A stretch of 48,152 bases of DNA from Chlorobiota bacterium (GCA_016868665.1 VGGK01000017.1:1-48152), one strand, 5' to 3'. Positions 11,006-19,576 are shown, numbered from the stretch's first letter. Notes: generated by a model not told the origin, from the letters alone. Made by a program: numbers and translations.

Positions 11006-11034
11006 AAAAACCCTCCTGCATACGGAGGGTTTTT
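11006..11034. terminator. Bidirectional intrinsic terminator between bchE and hsp20
   Basis: AAAAACCCTCC (11006-11016) and GGAGGGTTTTT (11024-11034) form an 11-bp stem with a 7-base loop and a T-run on either strand. It ends bchE on the plus strand and can also serve the convergent small heat shock gene. Confidence 0.9.
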
Positions 11035-11058
11035 CATTTCACGTGTTTCATCCTGCAA

Positions 11059-11478
11059 TCACTTGACTTCGATCTCCTTGCCCTTCTTTGGCTCCGGCTC
11101 CTTCTTCGGCAGCGTGATCTTCAGTTCGCCGTTCTCGTACGAAGCCTGGATGTTATCGGCATCGACGTTATCGCCCACCGTGAAGCTCCGGCTCATGCTG
11201 CCCCAGGAGCGCTCGATGCGGTGATACCCTTTCTTCTTCTCTTCCTCCTCCTGCTTGCGTTCAGCACTGATGCACAGAACATCATCTTCCATCGAAACCT
11301 TCACATCCTCTTTTTTCATACCGGGCATATCGGCTGAAACATAGATCGCCTGCTCGTCTTCGCTGATATCGACCTTGAAGGAAGGCGTTATCATGGAAGA
11401 AAAAAACGGCGACACCTTGTCGTTGAAGACATCCTCGAACATCTTCAGCGGGTCCCTTCCATAAAGCTTCAATGACAT
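11059..11478 (-). CDS. Small heat shock protein, Hsp20/alpha-crystallin family
   Basis: ATP-independent holdase chaperone in the cytoplasm, about 139 residues. The alpha-crystallin domain runs from about residue 38 (FKVDISEDEQAIYVSADMPG) to the A-x-x-x-n-G-x-L signature YENGELKITLPKK near residue 120, ending in a Lys/Glu-rich tail. I start at the ATG at 11478 (MSLKLYG) because AAAAGGAGAG sits directly upstream; a longer frame from 11514 lacks such a site. It is a single gene, convergent with bchE. Confidence 0.93.
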   Translation of the reverse strand: MSLKLYGRDPLKMFEDVFNDKVSPFFSSMITPSFKVDISEDEQAIYVSADMPGMKKEDVKVSMEDDVLCISAERKQEEEEKKKGYHRIERSWGSMSRSFTVGDNVDADNIQASYENGELKITLPKKEPEPKKGKEIEVK

Positions 11479-11590
11479 GGCTGACTCTCCTTTTAAAAGT
11501 GCTATCAAAAACAATCATACAGATAAAAAAAGAATAACGCGCCGGAAAGGAGAATAATTCCATCGTACGCAAGCCGTCTATCGACAGCAG

Positions 11591-12517
11591 TTATAACTGT
11601 TCTATGATTTTATCCCTTTTTTCTTTTTCCTGGCCAGCGCCGCTTCCGATGCCGAGCAGGTCGGCGATGTTTGCTTTCGGGTCGATGACCGGCCTGATTA
11701 ATGGTTCGGCAGAGGTCATGATGGTGGTGACTCCGGGGCCGTGGCCGGCTTCGAGGCAGTCGCTGTGGACGACGATGCCGATGGAGACTGCTCCCTTGCG
11801 GTACGCCCTGCCGTACCGGTTGTCGTGGTCCATGAGCGCAACGAAATCGCCGAACCGGATCCTGTCGATACCGTACTCTTTAACCGTATCGGGGTCGCTG
11901 GTCATGATGTCGTAATCGCCTTTGGCCACGTGGGCGGATCCGATGCCGGAACCCATGCAGACTGCCGGTACGACCGTCGTGACCGGCACTTCGAGCACTC
12001 CGTCACCGGTTTCGCGGATTTCAAGCTTGCGCAACAGATCGGGGTCGAGATTGAAAAGCGCAATACCGGGATAGTCGGCAAGTTTCAATCCCTGGCCTTT
12101 CGCCCTGATCATGATGGTGTCGCTGTAGGTCATTTTTTCCTTCACGTCGCGGGCAAATTCCACGATGAGGTGTTCGGAACCTCCATGGTGGCCGATAACC
12201 GTGCCTTTCTCGCCTTTCGCTTCTCCGGAGGTGAGTGTGGCGCTGTTGCCGACACAGGAGTACAACTGGAGTCCGACGTTGGGATGTTCGAAAGGCTTAT
12301 GGGTATCGGCCGTACAGCTGACGCCCGGCTCCACGTGGTCTCCGGCCCATCCGAAGGCCGGATCGCCGACCTGCACGTTCAGGGTTATGCCTCCGATCGA
12401 AGGAAGCAGAAAGGGTTTTCCCTGATGATCAACTTCCCAGTTGCCGCGAGTTCTCGGCGGGCCGGGCTGGCATTGCAGAAGAAATTCCACAAGAGAGGAT
12501 TCGTTTGTTTTCAGCAT
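11591..12517 (-). CDS. DUF4438 domain protein
   Basis: A 308-residue protein matching the DUF4438 family of bacterial and archaeal proteins of unknown function, one of which has a structure from Thermotoga (recalled). Conserved-looking stretches include [10 protein letters not shown] (about residue 38), the His-rich [15 protein letters not shown] (about 127), [19 protein letters not shown] and [10 protein letters not shown]. Several His, Asp and Cys residues could bind metal, but I see no motif that gives a reaction. It has no signal peptide. It is encoded alone on the minus strand between hsp20 and a Cys-rich hypothetical gene. Confidence 0.85.
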   Translation of the reverse strand: MLKTNESSLVEFLLQCQPGPPRTRGNWEVDHQGKPFLLPSIGGITLNVQVGDPAFGWAGDHVEPGVSCTADTHKPFEHPNVGLQLYSCVGNSATLTSGEAKGEKGTVIGHHGGSEHLIVEFARDVKEKMTYSDTIMIRAKGQGLKLADYPGIALFNLDPDLLRKLEIRETGDGVLEVPVTTVVPAVCMGSGIGSAHVAKGDYDIMTSDPDTVKEYGIDRIRFGDFVALMDHDNRYGRAYRKGAVSIGIVVHSDCLEAGHGPGVTTIMTSAEPLIRPVIDPKANIADLLGIGSGAGQEKEKRDKIIEQL

Positions 12518-12572
12518 GGCAAAGCGATAAAGATAGAGTGATTAAAAAAAACAGGCTGAGGGTTACCTGCGG

Positions 12573-13244
12573 TCAATCGTCGAGGCCGGGCCTTCGGAAA
12601 CTCCTCGATCCGGGAAAAAGAGCTTCCACGGATTTGCGCAGCCGATCGAGATGAAGCAGCATATCAAGCGCCGCATCTTCGTATTCAGGATACTCCCGAT
12701 AGACCATCCCCCATGCGGCAAGGGATCGGTCAATGGCGATAAGAACGGTTTTTGCCGTTCCTTCGGCTCGCTCTCCGGCTTCTTCCGGGTTGTCGTGGCC
12801 GGAATTCGTCGTCATGCCGACCTCTATTGCCCGGACAAGTTTCGGGTAGAGAAAGCAATGATAGTGGCGGATTATCTCCCCGGCTTCTCCGGGGAACAAC
12901 GGCCAGATTTTTCCGGAATCCTTCCAACCGTCTATCATTCCGGCATAATGCAGGGCCGCCTTCGCACAAGGATGCTCCCTGGCGGATTGATGCGGCGAAG
13001 GCACAGGAGAAGCCGAAGATCGACCCGGCTCTTCTTCCGCTATTCCTTTCAAGAGCACCGAGAGCTGTTCGTCGAGTTCGATCCAGAATGCCGCATTGAA
13101 AACATCGGGTTTGTCAAGTGCGGCATCCGGGCCGGACTGGCGCTCGATATGATAATGACGGCAATGCGACGTAAACGCACACCGTTCGCACCATCGGTCG
13201 CAGTATCGGTCTATTTCCGGTATGAAAACGTTATGATCTGGCAT
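12573..13244 (-). CDS. Hypothetical protein with N-terminal Cys/His cluster
   Basis: Not recognised. It is about 223 residues if started at the ATG at 13244 (MPDHNVFIPEIDRYC), which has AGGA about nine bases upstream; an upstream ATG at 13286 is less likely. Near the N-terminus CDRWCERCAFTSHCRHYH offers four Cys and two His with zinc- or iron-sulfur-type spacing. The rest is helical and acidic, with a second HYHCFLYPKLVRAIE patch. No signal peptide is seen. I recall similar proteins as conserved hypotheticals in Bacteroidetes/Chlorobi, but assign no function. Confidence 0.7.
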   Translation of the reverse strand: MPDHNVFIPEIDRYCDRWCERCAFTSHCRHYHIERQSGPDAALDKPDVFNAAFWIELDEQLSVLLKGIAEEEPGRSSASPVPSPHQSAREHPCAKAALHYAGMIDGWKDSGKIWPLFPGEAGEIIRHYHCFLYPKLVRAIEVGMTTNSGHDNPEEAGERAEGTAKTVLIAIDRSLAAWGMVYREYPEYEDAALDMLLHLDRLRKSVEALFPGSRSFRRPGLDD

Positions 13245-13435
13245 GATTGACGGTTCCTGTGTTGCCTGTCGAAAGGAAAATTGCATGTAATAACATGCTT
13301 AATCAAAGAAAAAATCCCCGGACAAGCGCATTTGATACGTATTTAAATTTTTTTTCTTAAAACATATATGTAACTTTCCCGTTTTAACTGCGATGTATGC
13401 AGAGTTGCCTTATGCCGTTCTGAAACCGATTGCGT

Positions 13436-14794
13436 ATGAAACCGTTGAAACCGTTCATTTCCATTGCAGTAAGGCAATTGAAGCTCTTTGTGAGCCATCT
13501 TGATCGTACGGTCTGGCTGCCTCTGTCAGCCGCTGCCCTCGTCCTTATTTTATTCACAGCGAACATATATCAATCGACGCCCGGAACCTGGGCCGATGAA
13601 CTCGGTTTTACAGGTCACGACGACTACGTGGTCATCGACGATGCCTCAAAGGAAGTAAAACCCTCGATCCATAAAAAAACTGTCCTGTCCGGCGAATCGC
13701 TTTACACTATCCTGACGTCGAATGGCCTTACTCCGACTGAAGTAAACGCTGTAACCAGACAGCTCAAGGGAAGCTTTTCAATCCGCGGATTCAAACCCGG
13801 CCAGCGGTACGATCTCGAAAAGGACGCCTCCGGGGATTTCAGGCGATTCACCTATTTTCAGGATCGTGCCGTCACCATCCATATCGAGAGGGAATCTGAA
13901 AACGGCGATATGAAGGTCCGGCGCGACGCAAAGGAATACGAAAACAGAACCGCCGCAATAGAAGGCACCGTATCGGAAAGCCTGTCCCGCGAGCTGACTG
14001 CGCGGGAGCGATCCGGACTGATGCGTCCCTTAAGAAAACTGTTCGCCAGCCAGGTCAATTTCAGACGGGATATCAAACCAGGAACGGAATTCAGGATCCT
14101 GTTCGAGGAAAAATGGCTCGATGACGAGTTCATCAGCACCGGAAAAGTGCTTGCAGCAGAATTGTCGGTTGCCAGGAAGCAATACAGCGCATACCGGTAT
14201 ACCGATTCGAACGGGGATACGGCTTATTACGACGACAAGGGCAACCGGCTCGATGAGCGTAAAACGGCGCAATTTATTCAACCCTGCAGCTATAAGCGGA
14301 TTTCGAGCGGTTTCGGCTACCGGATCCATCCTATCCACAGAACCCGGCACTTCCACGGCGGTGTCGATATGGCCGCAAGCACAGGTACTCCGGTTAAAGC
14401 CATAGCCGATGGCGTCGTTATTTTCAGGGGAAGTAAAGGCGGCGCAGGCAATATGATCACCGTCCGTCACAGCGGGGGATACCACAGCCAGTATCTGCAC
14501 CTGAGCCGCTATGCTCCGACAGCCGGCAATGGAAACAAAGTCCGGCAGGGAGAGGTCATCGGCTATGTCGGCTCGACCGGGACATCGACCGGACCCCACC
14601 TTGATTTCCGCATGATCCACAACAACAAACCGATCAACCCCGTTACGGCGCTTGCAATGTCGAAACCGGAACCAGGGCTTTCGCGCCGCGAAAGAAACAA
14701 CCTTCTGGCGGAAATTTCGGTATTGAAAGCACAGCTCGACAACAACCGGATACTGGTCGCCGAAACGGCGAAAAAACAGGCGCCGGTGATGTAA
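13436..14794 (+). CDS. M23 family peptidoglycan endopeptidase (MepM-like)
   Basis: Membrane-anchored LytM-type metalloendopeptidase acting on peptidoglycan cross-links in the periplasm. The ATG at 13436 gives 452 residues: a basic start, a transmembrane anchor (about residues 23-42), an OapA/LysM-like region with SGESLYTILTSNG (about 83), a middle domain, and the M23 domain. Zinc-site residues include HGGVD (His307, Asp311) and the HxH-type strand GPHLDF (His388), where the usual second His is Asp390. I have seen that variant in other M23 proteins but not tested it here. A C-terminal helix follows. It is a single gene. Confidence 0.88.
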   Translation: MKPLKPFISIAVRQLKLFVSHLDRTVWLPLSAAALVLILFTANIYQSTPGTWADELGFTGHDDYVVIDDASKEVKPSIHKKTVLSGESLYTILTSNGLTPTEVNAVTRQLKGSFSIRGFKPGQRYDLEKDASGDFRRFTYFQDRAVTIHIERESENGDMKVRRDAKEYENRTAAIEGTVSESLSRELTARERSGLMRPLRKLFASQVNFRRDIKPGTEFRILFEEKWLDDEFISTGKVLAAELSVARKQYSAYRYTDSNGDTAYYDDKGNRLDERKTAQFIQPCSYKRISSGFGYRIHPIHRTRHFHGGVDMAASTGTPVKAIADGVVIFRGSKGGAGNMITVRHSGGYHSQYLHLSRYAPTAGNGNKVRQGEVIGYVGSTGTSTGPHLDFRMIHNNKPINPVTALAMSKPEPGLSRRERNNLLAEISVLKAQLDNNRILVAETAKKQAPVM

Positions 14795-14923
14795 ATTGCG
14801 AGTCGACCTGAAAGATGAATAGCTTGAGGGCCGAAAAGCCATTCCTGGTCGGCCGGAATTCCACTCCTTGCGGAAGCAACGGACCAAAAGAACAAGCAAA
14901 CACAACATCTTCCATTCGTAACC

Positions 14924-15358
14924 TTACAGATCGATGCGTTTTCGCATGGCTTTGGTTTGTGCACGCCTTTTCTTGATTTCGAGACGTTTTTCCCTGGAAC
15001 TGCCTGTCGGCCTGGTCGGCTTTCTCCTGACCGGGACCTGCAGCGCTCGCTGCAGCAGTTCCTGCAGTCTGAGCATCGCATCCTCCCGATTCTTTTCCTG
15101 GCTCCTGTAGCACTGCGCCTTTATGATGATCACACCATCGGAGGTAATACGGCGATCTTTCATCTGCAGCAACCGCTCCTTCACCGGTTCGGGCAGCGAT
15201 GATGTTCCGATATCGAACCGCAGATGCACGGCTGTTTCCACCTTGTTGACGTTCTGTCCTCCTGCGCCTTGCGATCGCATGGGACGCAGTTCGATTTCGC
15301 TTTCCGGTATCCGGATTGACGATGAGATAAAAAGCATCTCCCGGGCAACCTCCTGCAC
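14924..15358 (-). CDS. arfB: Peptide chain release factor-like ribosome rescue protein (ArfB/YaeJ family)
   Basis: Hydrolyses peptidyl-tRNA on ribosomes stalled without a stop codon. The 144-residue protein has the catalytic GGQ loop in RSQGAGGQNVNKVET (about residues 29-43) and the family's Lys/Arg-rich C-terminal tail (REKRLEIKKRRAQTKAMRKR), which threads into the empty mRNA channel. It lacks the codon-recognition domain of RF1/RF2, as expected. Its stop lies 10 bases from the end of the HAD gene upstream on the same strand, so the two are probably cotranscribed. Confidence 0.92.
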   Translation of the reverse strand: MQEVAREMLFISSSIRIPESEIELRPMRSQGAGGQNVNKVETAVHLRFDIGTSSLPEPVKERLLQMKDRRITSDGVIIIKAQCYRSQEKNREDAMLRLQELLQRALQVPVRRKPTRPTGSSREKRLEIKKRRAQTKAMRKRIDL

Positions 15359-15368
15359 CCTGAAATAA

Positions 15369-15959
15369 TTACACAGTCCGCATCTCCTGCAATGCCTGGC
15401 TCCAGTTCCTGAAGCGAATCGCCCGTATGCCGGAGGAAGCCGCGGAGCGGCAGTTGTCTTCGCGGTCGTCGATCAGTACAAACTCTCCGTCATCCCTGCC
15501 CGAAACGGAAAGCAGTTCCTGAAATGCCTCGGACTCCCTTTTGAGATAACCGCGTTCGAAAGAGAGCCAGTATCGTTCGGCTGTTCTCAACACCGGCAGA
15601 GTATTGAGAAGATGGGTAAAATGAAGAGGATCGGTGTCGCTCATGATCCAGACCCTGTGGTTCCGAAGGATCTCGCCCACCGCATCCGGAACATCGGTTT
15701 TTGGCACAAAGATATCCTGCCATGCGGTTTTCAGTTCCCTTGCGCCAAAGAAGTCTACATCAGGATCTCCTGCAATCGTTTCGAGATACGATGAGGGCGC
15801 CACCAAACCTTTATCGAAACGGTTTTTCAGTTCGCTTGCGCAATAACGGCCGTATATGGCCTCGGCACCAACTTCGCCACTCCTCGAAACTTTTCTGCAG
15901 AATCTCATGAAATCGACATCGACGAGCACGTTGCCGATATCGAGAAGAACGATGCTCAT
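15369..15959 (-). CDS. HAD-superfamily hydrolase
   Basis: Probable phosphatase or dehalogenase-like hydrolase, 196 residues. Motif I is LLDIGNVLVD (nucleophile Asp near residue 6, with Gly rather than Asp two positions on, as in the YihX-like branch); motif II is WIMSDTD (about 105) and motif IV is VLIDDREDNC (about 160), with a helical cap between. Substrate cannot be told. It is followed closely by arfB, and a 120-bp region divides it from the divergent DUF937 gene. Confidence 0.85.
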   Translation of the reverse strand: MSIVLLDIGNVLVDVDFMRFCRKVSRSGEVGAEAIYGRYCASELKNRFDKGLVAPSSYLETIAGDPDVDFFGARELKTAWQDIFVPKTDVPDAVGEILRNHRVWIMSDTDPLHFTHLLNTLPVLRTAERYWLSFERGYLKRESEAFQELLSVSGRDDGEFVLIDDREDNCRSAASSGIRAIRFRNWSQALQEMRTV

Positions 15960-16083
15960 AATTTTACAACTTATGGACGTTACGCAATTCCATTACATCT
16001 TTCAGTAATATCCATAAATTAGAACATGAACAGGAAAATACCCGGAAAAGCTTCATATCAGATAACCATTCAACCCTATACTC

Positions 16084-16530
16084 ATGGATCTCTCATCACT
16101 TCTTCAGCTTGGAGCTTCGGTCATTCAGGGAAACAGCGATCAGAGTACGACAGGCCTGCCTGCAGAACAGATCAGCTCGGCTCTCGGTAATATTTTCGGC
16201 GGAAAAAGCGGCAACCCAGATTTCGCAGCACTGCTCTCCAACCTGCAGAACAGCGGACTTGGAGAAATTGCGACGTCGTGGCTTGGAAAAGGCGAAAATC
16301 TGCCGATATCCGCTGATGCCATTTCCGGAATCATCGATATCAAGCAAATCGAACAGTTCGCCGGAAATCTCGGCATTTCGCTGGACAGCGCAAAAAAAGC
16401 AATTGCCGATGCGCTGCCGGCGATGATCGACAAAGCCAGTCCTGAAGGCTCCCTGCTCGACACTCTCGCAGACAATCTCGGCGGCAGCGGCCTGGGCGGG
16501 ATTTTCGATGCCGCAAAAAAGTTACTCTGA
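16084..16530 (+). CDS. DUF937 (YidB-like) protein
   Basis: A 148-residue protein of the DUF937/YidB family, whose function is unknown. It is Gly-, Ser- and Ala-rich, with repeated amphipathic helices (LSSLLQLGASVIQG, FAALLSNLQNSGLGEIATSWLGKGEN, IEQFAGNLGISLDSAKKAIADALPAMIDKAS) and a closing GGSGLGGIFDAAKKLL. There is no signal peptide. It is divergent from the HAD gene and convergent, 10 bases apart, with the interrupted DUF2156 gene. Confidence 0.85.
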   Translation: MDLSSLLQLGASVIQGNSDQSTTGLPAEQISSALGNIFGGKSGNPDFAALLSNLQNSGLGEIATSWLGKGENLPISADAISGIIDIKQIEQFAGNLGISLDSAKKAIADALPAMIDKASPEGSLLDTLADNLGGSGLGGIFDAAKKLL

Positions 16531-16540
16531 GCAGAGCGAA

Positions 16541-17476
16541 TCATACCGGAAGGAACCATCTGCCGAGCTGCCGCAACGACTGATATGCAAGAAGATCGGT
16601 ATATCCCATGCTGACGGCAAGCTCCGTCAGCATGAGAACGGAGGGAGTTCTGCTTGTGCACAGCATCACAGGACGCCATATCGGAGCGAACTTGTTTTTA
16701 AATCGGTAAAGCGCTTCATGGTCGTATGCATATCGAAGAAAAGATGCCGTTGCAACCATGAACTGCTCCAGAGAATTGCGCGATTCTCCCGAGGGCTGAG
16801 AGGGCATCATGAACGGTACCTCTCCAAGACTCCACTCGATATATCCTTCGTTTTGCAGTGCCGCATGAACGGCGAATATAAGACACTCCATAATGTCTCC
16901 GGGAGCATCTGCATGACGTAACATCAGTTCCGTATGCATCGCCCGCTCTCCTCGTGGCGATAACGTCACCGCTGCATACCATTTGCCGGAAAACGCCCTG
17001 AAAACGAACAAACGACAACCGGAATGAGGCTACTGCCTGAACAGGTGCATGAGCTGTGGTTTTGCGGCATGTTGGGTTTCGTGCCTGAATTGCTCGAAGC
17101 GATACCGGTTTTCTTCATTAATAAAAACCTCTTCGACATATCCATGCCTTTTTCCCCTGGCAAGTGAGCGTGCAACGGTTTTTCTGACCGGGGCCGCTTT
17201 CCGCAGATCCAGAACCGCTTCCGAACCTGTCATGAGTATGCGGCAGCTTCTGTCGAAAAAATATTCAGCCATGGCAGGAGTACAACCGCGAAAAACGAAG
17301 CCTGCCGGATATGCCTGCGCCAGGTCGTCATAAAGAGTCTGCAATGAAAATGCGTATGGAATATCGGCGCAGGTGATCCAGCGGATGCGGGACAGAGGAA
17401 GCGGAATATCCCGGTAAACCGGACGGATACACGCAGTTCTGGTCCAACTTAACGGCAGCAGATCATGCATAGACAA
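16541..17476 (-). pseudogene. DUF2156 (MprF C-terminal-type acyltransferase) gene interrupted by amber codon
   Basis: Two open stretches, 17476-17030 and 17011-16541, lie in the same frame and are separated only by a TAG at 17032-17030. Joined, they give about 311 residues, the usual size of the DUF2156 family (GNAT fold, related to phosphatidylglycerol lysyltransferase). The first half has KTVARSLARGKRHGY and the second WYAAVTLSPRGER, LGEVPFM and the typical AYDHEALYRFKNKFAPIWRPV. Six readable codons (PHSGCR) follow the TAG before the next possible start. The frame is otherwise intact, so this is a recent nonsense mutation, a sequencing error or, less likely, readthrough. Confidence 0.85.
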
Positions 17477-17515
17477 TTTCCGTCTCTCGAAGCCTGAGCA
17501 GAAAAGCTCTTCATA

Positions 17516-17743
17516 CTACATCGATTTTTTCGGCTCTTCTTTGGGTTTCAGCGGATTATCCATTCCCTTGAACGCCTCTGCAGCCTTGAAAACAAGCGAA
17601 CCCGCCGCAAAAATACCAAGCCCCACCACGGCAATGCCGGCAAGTCCGTGCAGGAGAGGTGGCGCGACCGGAGCAATCAACGCTGCCCCGCCTGCAACCC
17701 CGACCGCGTTTTTCACCATTGCTGCTGTATCGGATTGAGCCAT
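17516..17743 (-). CDS. Small Gly/Ala-rich hydrophobic protein (family member 1)
   Basis: A 75-residue protein starting at the ATG at 17743 (MAQSDTAAMVK), chosen because AGGAGATTGATTGAT is directly upstream. The core, about residues 14-48, carries GVAGGAALIAPVAPP and LHGLAGIAVVGLGIFAAGS, two Gly/Ala-zipper hydrophobic segments that could form a helical hairpin in a membrane. The tail is Pro/Lys/Glu-rich. The core closely matches the protein encoded at 19010-19300 and less closely the one at 18269-18544. I do not recognise a named family. The gene lies on the minus strand with its likely partners at 17977 and 18269. Confidence 0.78.
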   Translation of the reverse strand: MAQSDTAAMVKNAVGVAGGAALIAPVAPPLLHGLAGIAVVGLGIFAAGSLVFKAAEAFKGMDNPLKPKEEPKKSM

Positions 17744-17959
17744 ATCAATCAATCTCCTGATTAATTTGTTTTTGAAGATAGCGATCCCTGAGCGAAAAAC
17801 AGGGCGTATTAAAAGATCTCCCGTTCCCGTTGCCTGACTGAAAACAGATAGAGGACGTACTCCCTGTCGAGCAGCAGCCATTTGATGCAATGCCACCCGA
17901 ACCATAATTCCCTGAATTTTCTTTGGCCTGACAACATGTTGATTCTGAAAAAAATTGAG

Positions 17960-17973
17960 CCGTGCATGCACGG
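17960..17973. promoter_or_regulatory. Perfect 14-bp palindrome, possible operator
   Basis: CCGTGCATGCACGG is an exact palindrome about 220 bases upstream of the 17743 start, between two minus-strand small genes. An outer CTGAA (17945-17949) and TTCAG (17976-17980) pair extends the symmetry. It may be a dimeric repressor site or part of a hairpin. No regulator is encoded beside it. Confidence 0.35.
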
Positions 17974-17976
17974 GAT

Positions 17977-18153
17977 TCAGTTGAGTTTGGGCTCACACTG
18001 ACGGTTTCCGGTCATAACGCTCTGACTGTATTTTTCGCCTGAAACAAAACCTTCGATAAAAACGATCTCGGCAAACTCTTCGAGCGTCATCCCCATACTG
18101 ATTTCCTGACTGAGATAATTTTCCATCCTGTATGGCTTCATGCGTTTGTTCAT
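17977..18153 (-). CDS. Small hypothetical protein
   Basis: Not recognised. A frame of about 58 residues (MNKRMKPYRMENYLSQ...) with a protein-like acidic/hydrophobic stretch, MTLEEFAEIVFIEGFVSGEKY, that suggests an amphipathic helix. An AAGGA lies 11 bases before the ATG at 18141, so that codon may be the true start; a longer frame from 18213 is less likely. It lies between two members of the small hydrophobic family on the same strand and could be cotranscribed with them. Confidence 0.5.
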   Translation of the reverse strand: MNKRMKPYRMENYLSQEISMGMTLEEFAEIVFIEGFVSGEKYSQSVMTGNRQCEPKLN

Positions 18154-18268
18154 CCTTTTCACGTATGAATTCCACGCCCCTTTTACAGCCTGCATCCATA
18201 AAATTCTTGACATCGCATGTGTTATTGAGAGGTTTCAGAGATCGAAGACATCCGTCTTGCACACAGTA

Positions 18269-18544
18269 TCAGATAATAACCTCAGCCGCAACAGGAATGC
18301 GATCTACATTGCCTGAGGGCAATTCCTCGACAACTGTAACAGTAACAGGTATTGAAACCGGTAACTCAGGGAGAGCCTTTCCGATACTCCGGAAATTCCG
18401 GAAGGCAGACATCTTCCTCTCCTGAAATATTTTTGCGGCGATCGGACTCATAAAGGATGAAACCGCCGCAAACCCGGCACCTGTAACAACTGCTCCGCCG
18501 ACAGCATGCAGTAAAAAAGGCAGGCCGACAATGGGGGCCATCAT
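18269..18544 (-). CDS. Small Gly/Ala-rich hydrophobic protein (diverged family member 3)
   Basis: A 91-residue frame starting at the ATG at 18544 (MMAPIVGLP), with AAAGGA six bases upstream. The stretch MMAPIVGLPFLLHAVGGAV and VTGAGFAAVSS aligns with the APVAPPLLHGLAGIAVVG core of the 17516-17743 protein and the APVAAPTLHGLAGIAVVG core of the 19010-19300 protein. It lacks the N-terminal 15-20 residues those have, so it may be a shortened copy. A second hydrophobic segment lies near the C-terminus (LPVSIPVTVTVVEELPSG). A frame running up to 18805 exists but its upstream part does not look coding. Confidence 0.65.
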   Translation of the reverse strand: MMAPIVGLPFLLHAVGGAVVTGAGFAAVSSFMSPIAAKIFQERKMSAFRNFRSIGKALPELPVSIPVTVTVVEELPSGNVDRIPVAAEVII

Positions 18545-18621
18545 GGCCAGTCCTTTGATGCCATCCGTGGGAGGCTGAACGTGTAACCATAAACTGTTTC
18601 CCTGCTGCTGGCGAAAAGGAC

Positions 18622-18801
18622 ATGGTAGCCGGAGATGCCGCCCGGATTCTGGGGGAATGGTGGCAATTTCAGCAGAAGGAATTGCGTAAGCCGCACTGGA
18701 ATACAGTGTTAAAACAAGGTCTGATTGATACCGAGTCAGCATTGCGGTTGCGCAATGAAGTCTGGAGCACCGTTGAAAACACCGACGGCATTCTGTCCTG
18801 A
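18622..18801 (+). CDS. Doubtful small ORF or gene fragment
   Basis: A 59-residue plus-strand frame, MVAGDAARILGEWWQFQ and onward, rich in Trp, Leu and charged residues. It reads as a more plausible amphipathic protein than the antisense frame. The open frame continues about 23 codons upstream of the ATG without a good start, so it may be the tail of a decayed gene. The AAGG before the ATG is too close to be convincing. No family recognised. Confidence 0.3.
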   Translation: MVAGDAARILGEWWQFQQKELRKPHWNTVLKQGLIDTESALRLRNEVWSTVENTDGILS

Positions 18802-19009
18802 TCACGTTCGCTGTGTGTCAACCGGATCATCGGAAGGAATGCTTCCTGACAGGCATTACCATTGAACAAACCGGTATAATAGAGTTGACTTCCATGGAAA
18901 CATTCCGGCACAAGCTCGTTGCGGTCAGATAGTCGGCGCAGGAGCAGCCGGCTGCTTTTCAGTTACGCTCATATTTACAGTAATCAGAATGCGATAAAGG
19001 AAAATTGCC

Positions 19010-19300
19010 ATGCTTCAGAATCCATTGGCTTCAGCTGCTGCCGCTTTAGGCATTGCAGGAGGAACCGCGTTGCTTGCCCCTGTTGCCGCCCCGACGCTGC
19101 ACGGCCTGGCCGGAATTGCCGTAGTGGGGTTCGGCGTCTATGCGTCCGGATCGACACTCGTCAATGCAGCAAATTTCCTGAGTGAAACCGCCTCGGGAAT
19201 CCTTGCTGAGGGCACGAGTACCGCTGGACTCATCAAGGACACCTTATTATCCAAACCCAAGCCATTAATCCCGGTAAAGGAGATTCCATTCAGATGGTAA
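19010..19300 (+). CDS. Small Gly/Ala-rich hydrophobic protein (family member 2)
   Basis: A 96-residue protein starting at the ATG at 19010 with AAAGGA about nine bases upstream. Its core is GIAGGTALLAPVAAP and LHGLAGIAVVGFGVYASGS (about residues 14-48), nearly the same as the protein at 17516-17743: LHGLAGIAVVG is identical in both. A Ser/Thr-rich linker and a Lys/Pro-rich tail follow. It is predicted to be a membrane or peripheral membrane helical hairpin. It is on the opposite strand from the other two family members, so the cluster is not one operon. Function unknown. Confidence 0.75.
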   Translation: MLQNPLASAAAALGIAGGTALLAPVAAPTLHGLAGIAVVGFGVYASGSTLVNAANFLSETASGILAEGTSTAGLIKDTLLSKPKPLIPVKEIPFRW

Positions 19301-19576
19301 AGGCACCGATTGGTGCGACAGAAAAAACAAGCGAGCGTGCAGAGAAATCGATGTGCGCATGAGATCGTATTGCCAGAACGGAATGGGTACCTTTCCTTGT
19401 GGTATCCTGATCTCCTTTGCCCGAACTTTCCGTTCCAGGAAAACCCTCATTTCTCTCGGCAGCTTCAAAAAACCTTCGGCAACCAGGCTGTCCGGGATGC
19501 GTCCGGTCAAGTCAGCCTCGAAAAAAAACTTGCCAGAAAGAAGATCCGGAAGCAAAACGAAAGGGTAACCGCCCAT
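19265..19576 (-). other. Possible gene remnant
   Basis: A minus-strand frame of 103 residues with protein-like segments (KFFFEADLTGRIPDSLVAEG, REMRVFLERKVRAKEIRIPQ) that overlaps the 3' end of the 19010-19300 gene by 36 bases. Just upstream, in another frame, a short run MTTDQSTRLMESRLIAPMQQ also looks coding, then stops at about 19608. Together these could be the ruins of one gene next to the MITE-like element. No family recognised. Confidence 0.3.

Noticed and set aside
17030-17032. Amber codon read as pyrrolysine
   Set aside because: No pyrrolysine genes are seen in the window and none are known to me in this phylum; nonsense mutation or sequence error is simpler.
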